Shown here: positions 7,625 through 15,500 of the stretch, one piece after another
Layout of the letters: every line of letters begins with the position of its first letter
Position numbering within the stretch: position 1 is the stretch's first letter
Source: Bacteroidales bacterium
GTDB taxonomy: Bacteria > Bacteroidota > Bacteroidia > Bacteroidales > UBA12077
DNA: 18,406 nt
Direction of reading: 5' to 3'
Assembly (NCBI GenBank): GCA_030643125.1
Contig: DAOWML010000008.1
Coordinates: 1 to 18,406 of the forward strand
Position numbers and translations under genes: made by a program
The notes under the pieces: model-generated
Told to the model about the DNA's origin: nothing
Databases searched by the model: none
Seen by the model: the letters and a program-made list of their open reading frames with translations, nothing else

Positions 7625-8581
7625 ATGAATATCGAGATTTTACTTATAACAATAATTACTTCATTAATATTTGGATTTGCTGCATTAGCAATATCTTTTA
7701 ATTTACAGCGCAAGTATGAATTGAACTATGTTAAGAGTTACTTTTACCATCAAATACTAATATTTCTTTTCGGATTTTATGGTTTACTTGGTACTATAAG
7801 TACACATTATTTTTTAATTGATATTGACTTTAAAGGCGAAGTAATTGGATTATTGTTTTCTTTTTTACCTTTTGTTGGTGTTCCTTTTATGATTACTGCG
7901 TGGTACATGTTTATCAGAATTTCATTTGAAATAATTGAAAAAGAAATTACCTTAAAATTTACTCTATGGTTTTTTATTGTAGTGTTAATAGTGTTCTTGA
8001 TTTTTGGTTTTCTTGTGCCTTATATAGAATATTTTATTGTTGACAAGTTAGAAATTAACACTCATGTTTTTTTATTTTTTGTTTTAATTGAAATATTGAC
8101 TCTTATTATTGTTTTTTCAAATTATTTTATTTTTAGTAATTACTTAAAAGATAAGTATAAAGTAAGATTTATAAAGCTTTTTGCATTTGTTAATTTGTCT
8201 CTTTATTTATTATCGGTAATATTCTTGATCCTAGGTGAAAATGACCTGACTTTTATTGCCGGATACACAATGGTATACTTCTTTAAAGATATCATTCCTT
8301 TGCTCATGCTTAACAAGTATTTAAGTATAAACTACATTCATCCTTCAAATATAGTCGCTAAAAATACAAAAGAGTCATTTATTGAACGTTACGGTATTTC
8401 TAAAAGAGAAACTGAAATAATAGATGAAATTATTCAGGGAAAAACGAATAAAGAAATAAGCGATCGATTATTTATATCACTTCAAACTGTTAAGGATCAT
8501 ATTCATAATATTTTTCTTAAAACTGAGGTTAAAAACAGGGTGCAACTTACAAATCTTATTCGCCAATTCGATCGTAAATAA
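7625..8581 (+). CDS. Membrane-anchored LuxR-type transcriptional regulator
   Basis: This is a 318-residue protein with an N-terminal membrane region of about seven hydrophobic segments (approximately 3-25, 43-60, 72-97, 111-132, 145-168, 180-202, 205-225). A soluble C-terminal LuxR-type helix-turn-helix covers about 256-318: SKRETEIIDEIIQGKTNKEIS, then LFISLQTVKDHIHNIF. The design implies a regulator that senses a membrane or external signal and binds DNA while anchored. There is no receiver domain or kinase, so phosphorylation is unlikely. I chose the ATG at 7625 (MNIEILLI). An in-frame GTG at 7571 would add 18 residues, and nothing in the sequence excludes it. The repeats at 7423-7550 just upstream are candidate autoregulatory sites. 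The ligand and targets are unknown. Confidence 0.8.
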   Translation: MNIEILLITIITSLIFGFAALAISFNLQRKYELNYVKSYFYHQILIFLFGFYGLLGTISTHYFLIDIDFKGEVIGLLFSFLPFVGVPFMITAWYMFIRISFEIIEKEITLKFTLWFFIVVLIVFLIFGFLVPYIEYFIVDKLEINTHVFLFFVLIEILTLIIVFSNYFIFSNYLKDKYKVRFIKLFAFVNLSLYLLSVIFLILGENDLTFIAGYTMVYFFKDIIPLLMLNKYLSINYIHPSNIVAKNTKESFIERYGISKRETEIIDEIIQGKTNKEISDRLFISLQTVKDHIHNIFLKTEVKNRVQLTNLIRQFDRK

Positions 8582-8642
8582 AAATCATATAATTATAAAG
8601 TTTATTCAATCATTTCAATAGTGTTCTTTTCTTCAATTTAAC

Positions 8643-8654
8643 GAGATTAATCTC
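8643..8654. promoter_or_regulatory. Perfect 12-bp palindrome
   Basis: GAGATTAATCTC is its own reverse complement. It lies about 60 bases after the LuxR-type gene and about 80 bases before the predicted promoter of the redox gene at 8805. It could be a protein-binding site or chance in AT-rich DNA. Confidence 0.3.
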
Positions 8655-8670
8655 CAATTGTCATAAACAG

Positions 8671-8688
8671 AAAAACCCAATGGTTTTT
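8671..8688. terminator. Possible weak terminator after the membrane LuxR gene
   Basis: AAAAACC (8671-8677) pairs with GGTTTTT (8682-8688) around CAAT, and an outer ACAG...CTGT may add pairs. It would work poorly, since only two G-C pairs are in the core stem. It lies 90 bases after the stop codon. Confidence 0.4.
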
Positions 8689-8725
8689 TATTGTTCTGTC
8701 AGGTTTATATAATAACACTGTCAAA

Positions 8726-8755
8726 TTTGCAGAAAATTATTGAATAGTAATTATG
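8726..8755 (+). promoter_or_regulatory. Bacteroidota-type promoter of the redox-groES unit
   Basis: TTTG at 8726-8729 and TAATTATG at 8748-8755 (seven of eight to TAnnTTTG) are separated by 18 bases. The predicted start is near 8762, about 43 bases before the ATG at 8805. Confidence 0.45.
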
Positions 8756-8804
8756 GCATAAAAAATGATAGCTTGAAACATGTACATATTTAAATGAATT
8801 AAAA

Positions 8805-9389
8805 ATGGATATTAAGAATATTCAATCTTATAGCAATTTACTGGATGAGCTAAAAGATTCTAAAAGGAGTTTTTTGTTGTTATACAAATCGGGATCAGAA
8901 CAAAGCGATTGTGCTTTAAGTAATTTAAATAACGTAGAAATCAATGTTGATGAGATAAATTTTTTAGGAGTAGATGTAGCTACTGTAAAAGATATTCACG
9001 AACAGTATCAAATAAACTCGGTACCAACATTATTAGAGTTTGAAAATGAAAAATTGTTAAAAACAATAAAAGGTTGTCACGAATCAGGATTTTTCAAATC
9101 ATTATTCGAGAACTCATTATATTCAGCAATAAATAAAAAAGACGAGAAAAAGAGTAAAAGGGTTATTGTTTATTCAACTCCAACATGCCCTCATTGTACT
9201 ACGATAAAAAATTACTTAAAAGATAACAGGGTTACTTTTAGAGATATTGATGTGTCGAGAGATCAGAATATGGCACAACAAATGGTTAGAAAAAGTGGAC
9301 AGCAAGGTGTACCTCAAATAGAAATAAATGGACGGATTGTTGTCGGTTTTAATAAACCAAAAATCGATGAATTATTAGAAATAAGATAA
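8805..9389 (+). CDS. Thioredoxin-like/glutaredoxin fusion protein
   Basis: This is a cytoplasmic 194-residue protein with two thioredoxin folds and no signal peptide. The N-terminal half (about 1-105) has a thioredoxin-like layout, including a cis-proline loop (NSVPTLLEF), but the active-site region reads KSGSEQSDC, with one cysteine in place of Cys-x-x-Cys, so it cannot act as a normal dithiol reductase. The C-terminal half (about 120-194) is a glutaredoxin with an intact site CPHC at 128-131 (in YSTPTCPHCTTIK) and the loop GVPQIEINGRIVVGF. It probably reduces disulfides or mixed thiols, with the first domain possibly serving as a docking or partner-binding module. GroES follows 63 bases downstream, likely on the same transcript, which hints at protein quality control under redox stress. 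Function beyond the folds is inference. Confidence 0.85.
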   Translation: MDIKNIQSYSNLLDELKDSKRSFLLLYKSGSEQSDCALSNLNNVEINVDEINFLGVDVATVKDIHEQYQINSVPTLLEFENEKLLKTIKGCHESGFFKSLFENSLYSAINKKDEKKSKRVIVYSTPTCPHCTTIKNYLKDNRVTFRDIDVSRDQNMAQQMVRKSGQQGVPQIEINGRIVVGFNKPKIDELLEIR

Positions 9390-9452
9390 TGTATAACCGT
9401 CTGCCGATTTAACTGCCATAGGTAGTCAGGTAGATACTAAAACTTTAGAAAA

Positions 9453-9740
9453 ATGAAAGAATTACAACCATTAAACGAGCATGTTTTATTGGATATTACA
9501 GATGAAAAAGAAGAGCAAAAAACTGCTTCAGGAATCATTATACCAGATTCAGTAAAGGAAAAAAAGAAAATAGCTAAGGTTGTTGCAATAAGCGATATTG
9601 AGAATTCGGCTATTAGCATTGGAGATAGCGTGTTATACAAAGAGTTTTCCGGAACGGAAGCTGAAATTGAAGGAAAAAAGTATTTATTAATTCCTTATGC
9701 AGATATTTTGGCTAAGATTGTGGAAACAGAAGCTATTTAA
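9453..9740 (+). CDS. groES: Co-chaperonin GroES (stand-alone, no groEL beside it)
   Basis: This is a 95-residue GroES/Cpn10 protein, the usual length. It forms the heptameric lid of the GroEL folding chamber. The start MKELQPLNEHVLLDI, the mobile loop (about 16-33, with the GroEL-contacting tripeptide Ile-Ile-Ile in TASGIIIPDS) and the C-terminal LLIPYADILAKI all fit the family. The mobile loop is intact, so binding to a GroEL looks possible. Unusually, no groEL follows. The gene sits behind a redox fusion gene and is closed by a terminator 20 bases after its stop. It may be a second copy besides the main groESL operon elsewhere, or the only one. The 63-base gap before it has a small hairpin (9412-9426). 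I keep the symbol for the family; a paralogue name may suit better. Confidence 0.88.
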   Translation: MKELQPLNEHVLLDITDEKEEQKTASGIIIPDSVKEKKKIAKVVAISDIENSAISIGDSVLYKEFSGTEAEIEGKKYLLIPYADILAKIVETEAI

Positions 9741-9760
9741 GATATTTTAAATCAAGCATG

Positions 9761-9794
9761 AAAAAGGGTGTTTAATTTTAAACACCCTTTTTTT
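9761..9794. terminator. Bidirectional terminator between groES and the methyltransferase gene
   Basis: A perfect 14-bp stem pairs 9761-9774 with 9779-9792 around ATTT, with T's continuing to 9794 and A's on the left. It serves groES on the plus strand and the minus-strand methyltransferase, whose stop codon begins at 9793-9795. Confidence 0.92.
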
Positions 9795-10530
9795 ATCTGC
9801 CATCTACATGTAATATGCGTGTTGTTTTCTTTAAAGTTCTCAGAATAATAAAAATCAGAAATGTAATTACTAAAGTATATAACCAAAAATCAGTGATCAT
9901 AAACTTTTTAGTTGAAATAAAGTTCTTTAGAACATTTAAATAGGCAAACGAAATACCTAATGCAAAAAGTCCATTATATTCTCGTTTTAAAACATTTTTT
10001 AATGAAAATTCTAGATTGGCATTTTGCCAGCCACTTAATTTTGGGAAAAATGGTGGTGCTGTCATTGACCATTTTAAATACTGATCACCAAATTTACCTT
10101 TTAAAAACTGTTCTTCGGCAAACATAATTCTTTCATAATAAAACCAAAATATCAATATACATGCTATAGCAAACCAAATATTATTGACATACAGAATTAT
10201 CCCAAACCACATTAAAAAGTTGCCAAGGTAAAGAGGATGTCGTACTACAGAATATATTCCTTTTGTATTTAAAGTTTTGGCAACCTGGTTTGCTGTGTTT
10301 CTTCCGGATGTTCCTTTCGGAGTAAATCCAATTACCAAAACCCGGACAAGAAGTCCTAAAAGTGATATAGCTAAACAAATAATTGACCAGCTTAATTCCG
10401 GCAATTTAATGTCTTGTTTAAATCCTAAAATTAATACTATAGTAGCTAATGGATATAAGATAACTGGTAAAAAACTTCTGTGTTTGAAGAACCAGTTTCC
10501 TCTTTTATCAAATTCTTCAACTAAAGACAT
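9793..10530 (-). CDS. Isoprenylcysteine/phospholipid-type membrane methyltransferase
   Basis: This is a 245-residue integral membrane protein. About four hydrophobic segments lie in the first 135 residues and two more near the C-terminus (about 190-235). The diagnostic SAM-binding pattern of the ICMT/PEMT superfamily is present: RHPLYLGN at 97-104, then EEQFLKGKFGDQY at about 139-151 with a following Trp. Members add methyl groups to lipids, prenylated thiols or phosphate groups. The N-terminus (VEEFDKRGNWFFKHRSFLP) and the length recall lipid A Kdo2 1-phosphate O-methyltransferase (LmtA-like) proteins, which is a possible but unproven substrate. The ATG at 10530 follows no clear ribosome site, as is normal for this group. 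It probably forms its own transcript, since a terminator after the ferredoxin gene lies upstream. Confidence 0.8.
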   Translation of the reverse strand: MSLVEEFDKRGNWFFKHRSFLPVILYPLATIVLILGFKQDIKLPELSWSIICLAISLLGLLVRVLVIGFTPKGTSGRNTANQVAKTLNTKGIYSVVRHPLYLGNFLMWFGIILYVNNIWFAIACILIFWFYYERIMFAEEQFLKGKFGDQYLKWSMTAPPFFPKLSGWQNANLEFSLKNVLKREYNGLFALGISFAYLNVLKNFISTKKFMITDFWLYTLVITFLIFIILRTLKKTTRILHVDGR

Positions 10531-10623
10531 AAGTGTAAATTTTAATTAGTTTAAATATCAGTAGGTGAATTTAAGAATAATTTAATAATTAAAGTTTCCC
10601 GCCGAAAGATCAATTTAACAGAA

Positions 10624-10651
10624 TAAAAAACCCGCTTAATTAAGCGGGTGC
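10624..10651 (-). terminator. Terminator after the ferredoxin gene
   Basis: A perfect 20-bp palindrome at 10630-10649, with core CCCGCTTAATTAAGCGGG, forms a stem of up to ten pairs (about eight when a minimal loop is left). On the minus strand it is followed by six T's, and it lies about 23 bases after the ferredoxin stop. Confidence 0.88.
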
Positions 10652-10672
10652 AATTTTTTATTAGCTGTTAAC

Positions 10673-10840
10673 TTATTCCGGATGAATAGCCTCAACCGGG
10701 CAAACATCAGCACAAGCACCACAGTCAGTGCAAGTTTCAGGATCAATTTTGTAGATATCACCTTCAGTTATTGCTTCAACCGGGCATTCGTCAATACAAC
10801 TGCCACAAGCTGTACAATCATCAGTTATTACGTAAGCCAT
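10673..10840 (-). CDS. 2[4Fe-4S] bacterial-type ferredoxin
   Basis: This is a 55-residue electron carrier, small enough to be missed by length-filtered gene calling. It reads MAYVITDDCTACGSCIDECP, then VEAITEGDIYKIDPET, then CTDCGACADVCPVEAIHPE. The two complete Cys-x2-Cys-x2-Cys-x3-Cys-Pro motifs have cysteines at 9, 12, 15, 19 and 37, 40, 43, 47, so each half binds one [4Fe-4S] cluster, in the clostridial style. Length and spacing are typical. It probably serves oxidoreductases such as pyruvate:ferredoxin oxidoreductase or hydrogenase, which are not in this window. It is monocistronic by its own promoter and terminator. Opposite-strand ORFs here are shadows of this gene. Confidence 0.95.
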   Translation of the reverse strand: MAYVITDDCTACGSCIDECPVEAITEGDIYKIDPETCTDCGACADVCPVEAIHPE

Positions 10841-10877
10841 GATTTTTTTATTTTTAGTTTAAAATGTTAATTCAGCA

Positions 10878-10912
10878 CAAAATTATTTCCTTAATTTAAA
10901 TTGAAAAACAAA
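10878..10912 (-). promoter_or_regulatory. Bacteroidota-type promoter of the ferredoxin gene
   Basis: On the minus strand, TAATTTTG (10885 down to 10878) matches TAnnTTTG exactly. A TTTG lies 23 bases upstream (10912-10909), at the wide end of the usual spacing. The start would be near 10871, about 30 bases before the ATG. The rest of 10841-10999 holds nothing else I recognise. Confidence 0.45.
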
Positions 10913-10999
10913 AAAGCAATTAAATACTTTTTTTCAACTAATTTATAACGATTCTAAATAAGATTGTCTGATAGAATTAATTACTCTTTTAACACCTGT

Positions 11000-12187
11000 T
11001 TAACTATTTAAGTATTGAATTGAAACATATGCCATTGTTCCCACTCCTGTTTTTAAAGAATTTTCATCAATGTTAAAGTTAGCAGAATGCAATGGATTAA
11101 TATTTTCTGTATCTGAAGATGTTCCTAATCGATAGAATGTTGCTGGAATTTTTTGTGAATAATATGCAAAATCTTCAGCTGTCATTCGTATATCTAATTC
11201 AATAACATTTTCATCACCTAAATATTCTTTTGCATATTGAATTATCTTTTCAGTAGTATTCTCATTATTAACTAATACAGGATATCCATTTTTAATATTA
11301 ATATCTACTGTTGCTCCTTGTTTTTCCGCAATTGATTTAGCTATATCCGATATTTTATCATGAGCATCTTTTCTCCAGTTTTCATCCATGGTTCTAAATG
11401 TGCCTTCAAGATATACTTCATTGGGAATAACATTTGTAGCACCATTAGCAATTACCTTACCAATAGAAAGTACCGTTGGTATATTTTTCGGAGCAAATTC
11501 GGTAGGTATTTGTTGTAATGCAACAATTATTTGGGAAGCTATTAATACTGTATTTGTTATTTTTTCGGGCATTGCTCCATGACCTCCTTTGCCTTTTATT
11601 GTAAGAAAAAGTTCGTCACTGGAAGCCATATATACACCTTTTTTGAATCCCACTTTCCCGTATGTAAGTTCAGGATAAACATGTTGACCTAAAATAAATT
11701 CCGGTGTAGGATTTTCCAGAATCCCTTCTTCAATCATTTGTTTTGCCCCACCGGGAAGTTTTTCTTCTGCCGGTTGAAATATGAATTTAACAGTTCCTTC
11801 AAAATTATCTTTTAATTCATTTAAAATAAGTAATGTACCAAGCAACGATGCTGTGTGTGCATCATGTCCGCATGCATGCATTACTCCTTTTTTATTTGAT
11901 TTATATGGAATGTCGTTTTCTTCTTCAACAGGTAATCCATCCATATCTGCCCTTAATGCAATAACTTTCTTTTGTGGATTTTGCCCTTCCAGGATGCATT
12001 CAATTCCTGTGTTTGCTATTCCTGATTTATATTTAATATTCCATGAATCTAAAAGCGAAGTAATATATTTTGATGTTTCATACTCCTCGAAAGATAATTC
12101 AGGATTTTGATGTATGTGTCTTCTGATCTCAACAATTTGGTTGTAGTATTTTTCTGCTAATTGGCTTATCGTATTTTTTAAATCCAT
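11000..12187 (-). CDS. M20-family amidohydrolase (N-acyl amino acid / peptide amide hydrolase type)
   Basis: This is a 395-residue cytoplasmic metal-dependent amidohydrolase, the usual length for the M20D group that includes hippurate, IAA-amino acid and N-acetyl-diaminopimelate hydrolases. The metal site is complete by alignment of motifs: Cys106 and His108 in HACGHD, Glu142 in AEEKLPGG, His169 in GQHVYPEL and His377 in LHSANF. The dimerisation-domain GGHGAMPEK (His213) and MTAEDFAYYSQ are also present. The substrate cannot be told from sequence; candidates are N-acyl amino acids or acetylated diaminopimelate. The ATG overlaps the stop of the upstream transporter gene by one base (TAATG on the minus strand), a strong sign of translational coupling. 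The transporter could export or import its product or substrate. No strong terminator is visible after the stop. Confidence 0.92.
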   Translation of the reverse strand: MDLKNTISQLAEKYYNQIVEIRRHIHQNPELSFEEYETSKYITSLLDSWNIKYKSGIANTGIECILEGQNPQKKVIALRADMDGLPVEEENDIPYKSNKKGVMHACGHDAHTASLLGTLLILNELKDNFEGTVKFIFQPAEEKLPGGAKQMIEEGILENPTPEFILGQHVYPELTYGKVGFKKGVYMASSDELFLTIKGKGGHGAMPEKITNTVLIASQIIVALQQIPTEFAPKNIPTVLSIGKVIANGATNVIPNEVYLEGTFRTMDENWRKDAHDKISDIAKSIAEKQGATVDINIKNGYPVLVNNENTTEKIIQYAKEYLGDENVIELDIRMTAEDFAYYSQKIPATFYRLGTSSDTENINPLHSANFNIDENSLKTGVGTMAYVSIQYLNS

Positions 12188-12555
12188 TATTTATTGAATA
12201 TCATTTTAAGTGAGATTAACAACAAAAAAATCCCAAAAACTTTTTTAAGTACTTTTTCAGGTAAATGTACAGAAATTTCTGAACCCAGGTAGCTTCCTAA
12301 TACAAATGCAACTATTAATATTGCAGCAAATTTAAAATTAACATAACCGTGTTTGGAATAATTAATTACTGCTAGTATTCCTATCGGAAAAAGCAATACT
12401 GCAAGACTAGTTCCTTGTGCCTGGTGCTGAGTAAATCCCAGTATGAAAACCAATGTAGGTACTATTATTATACCTCCACCCAGGCCTAATGATCCTCCAA
12501 CAATTCCTGCTAAGAATCCAATAACAATAAGTAAAATAATTTCGTTTATACTCAT
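12187..12555 (-). CDS. Half-length TSUP (TauE/SafE) family transporter
   Basis: This is a 122-residue inner-membrane protein with about four hydrophobic segments. TSUP carriers are normally about 250 residues, built from two similar halves; this is a single half. The N-terminal signature is intact (GFLAGIVGGSLGLGGGII, then VPTLVFILGF), as are HQAQGTS at 43-49 and GSYLGSEI around 87-94. It ends cleanly at LKMIFNK, and no second half lies beyond the stop, where the M20 gene starts at once. This therefore looks like a genuine half-size protein that would need to dimerise. Typical substrates are sulfite, sulfonates or other organic anions; the substrate here is unknown. It starts 11 bases after the stop of the propeller/barrel gene and overlaps the M20 gene by one base. 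Confidence 0.88.
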   Translation of the reverse strand: MSINEIILLIVIGFLAGIVGGSLGLGGGIIIVPTLVFILGFTQHQAQGTSLAVLLFPIGILAVINYSKHGYVNFKFAAILIVAFVLGSYLGSEISVHLPEKVLKKVFGIFLLLISLKMIFNK

Positions 12556-12566
12556 AATAATGTTTT

Positions 12567-15500
12567 TTAAAAATCTAAACTTAGTGAGAAATAGAAAATC
12601 TGAGATGTTATTTGTTGATCCTCAATTCCCCATGCCCAATCAAAACGGGCAAAATAACCAAATATCATAGCTCTTACACCAAAACCATATCCTGCAACAA
12701 TTGGATCACGTCCTGTATCGAGCGTAATCACTAATGAGCCACGTTCAATTACATCTTTATCGTATGCATTTTCATCGGAATAAGGCGACCATCCACTCCA
12801 TGCAGTACCTACATCAAAGAAGCCAACTACTTGCAAATTTGACCAAAAAAATGAATTGATTGGATAATTTGAAAAATATTTAACAACAGGCAAACGCAGC
12901 TCAGTATTTATGAGTGCAAAATTATTTCCATTTCTTATGTTTTGCGGGAATCCTCTGAGGTTTGTTGCAACTGCCTGATATGCATAATTTTCATCTTCGT
13001 TTATTGGTATCTCATTTAAAGGAATAAAGGTTGGTGTAGCTTGAGAAAAGTTGGTCCAGTTATCAACACCGCCTAAATAATAAATTAACTTACTATTACC
13101 AAACGAAGTACTTGCCGCTATACGAGAAGCAAAAATCAAATCACGATGAACTTTCTGATAATGTCTAAAATCAGCACCAATAACAAAAAGATCCATTTTT
13201 GATTTGTTAACTTGATTATAGTATTCACCAAAAAATTTACATCGCGTACCATTATAAAGATTAATACCTTTGCTGATGGTATTATCAAAAATGTAATCGA
13301 ATTTTATTCCGGCCCAGGGCTTATGTACATCCGGGGCTTGTAAACTATTTCTGTCGATAGCTAAATAAGTTTGTCTATCATGCCTTAAGATTAAGGTTCC
13401 TTTTAGGGCAGTTATCTGACTAAAAGGAATAGTTCGAAGGTACATTAGTTTATTAGTTTGAGTTTTAGAGATAAAAAATTCGGTTATATTTTCAAAACTC
13501 TGTCGATGATAAATAAATTGTTCGTCAATTTTTCTTTTTAAATTTTCTAAACTTATTAAATACTCATTACTGTTAAAATCGGCAGAGAATCTTACGCCTG
13601 CTATAATTTTGTAATCTTCTAATAAATCATATGCGCCGATTTTAAATAAAACATTAAATCCGGGGTTAAAATATACTGCACCTCCGGTAAAAGCCTGATA
13701 AGTTGAGTTTAAAAAGCTAAAATCTACTTGGCCAACAACATGATCAGTGTAAAAAGTGCGTTGATAAATTTGAATTTTAGGGATTAATTTTTGTGATTTA
13801 GAATTGTCAGATTTTATGCTGTCATATTTATAGCTAAAGTAAGATTTTTCTATTTCAAAAATGTAGTGGTTAATATCAACATAATTATCTTCTTTTGAGA
13901 AAATCATTAGTGAATCAATCCCTGGTTTTGGTTTAGGATCATATACACTTAAGCTATCTTCTGTTTTGTATTTTTCATTAAGTAATTTACGGTATTTTGT
14001 CTCTTTTAAATTAATATCTTTTTCGAAGTGATCTTGACTCAGTAAACGATTGTAAACGGCATAATTTTCATTGTCGAATTTAATAAATGAATAAGTTTTT
14101 TTGTTTTTACTTAAATGATGTTCATTAATATTTCTTGAAAAATTAGTTAGTGGTTTTTCCTTTAAAAAATACCTGTAATGGATAGTAGTATCAATAAAAC
14201 TAATAGTGCTGTCATATTTACCATAAAAAAGATTGTTAATACCATTCAGGTCATTTAAATAATAATATTCTTGATTTTTTATTTCAAAAGGATTCACTTT
14301 ATTCTGATGCATACTGCTTGTTAATCTTGATAATACAGGCTTGTTATGCTGATAATCATAAACAAACAGGTCGAATTGATTACCAAAATTAGAGTTTTCT
14401 GATATTAAAGTGTCATTTAATCTGTTCGAAGAAAAAATTATTTTAGTTGAGTTATTAATAAATCGGGGATGAAAATCGTCTGCCAGATCATTTGTAATTT
14501 GTTTGCTGGTCGATGATGCAATATCGAAAACATAAATATCAGTTTTGCTATCTTTAACAGCAGAAAATACCATTTTTGAACCGTCATCTGAGTAAGAAAA
14601 ATTAAGGATTTTGTCAAAATATAAAAGATTTCTTTCTGTTATTTCGCTATTTTCAAGTATATACTGAAGAAGCTTTAATCCACCGTCTTTTTCTATAATT
14701 ATGGTTAATATTTTTCCGGAAGGGTACCATTCAATTACAGGGTAGGTATAATCATTTATCTGTTTGATTTTATGACCATGTTTAAATATTTTCTCTGACT
14801 TATCTAAAGCTGAATTGTAAATCCAGATTTTTACCTGCCCAAGTTCGTTGCTTACGTACGCTATTAGTTTTCCATCAGGACTGGCTTTAACCTGACTGTA
14901 ATACAATGACGGTTTGTTTTTGTGTAAGATGCTTTGATTTAATGATGAATCGTAAGCATCCGATGACTCATCGCCAAAATAGTCGTTATAATATTCAAAC
15001 CATTGTTTTGAAATTTCTTTAAAAGGTAAGCCCAGAACATTTAATACTGCATTGTTAGCTCCTTTGTTAACTCTTGTCAGATAAATAATGTCTGTAATAA
15101 CTGTATTTCCATAATAATCATTTATATATTTCCAAAACGAATGACCCGCATATATAGCATCATCGCCGGTTAGTCGGTTAAACTTTTTGTATCGATTATT
15201 AATAATGCCATCTTTAACTCTATTCTCAATTTCAGGACTCCATTCTTCGGAAAGATAGGAAGTTAGACCTTTTAAATACCATTCCGGTAAATTGATCATT
15301 GATGAGTTAGCAAAGTTTTCAGTAAGTCTGTTTCCATAAAGCATTTCCATTATAATAACTTCAGCAATTACTGATCGCATTTGCTTTAAATATTCTTGAT
15401 GATTGCCTTGAAAATATAAGCTGACTTTGTTATTACTGATTTTGGTTATACCACCTGTGTTGTATTCCTCTTTTCCTGTAACCAAATTAATATTACTTTG

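Noticed and set aside
10682..10870. 62-codon plus-strand ORF
   Set aside because: It is the complement of the 2[4Fe-4S] ferredoxin, whose eight cysteines are correctly spaced on the minus strand.
11781..12110. 109-codon plus-strand ORF
   Set aside because: Shadow of the M20 gene, covering its metal-site motifs on the other strand.
12187..12555. TSUP gene as a frameshifted or truncated pseudogene
   Set aside because: Both ends are intact, the stop overlaps the next start cleanly, and no remnant of a second half is seen in any frame.
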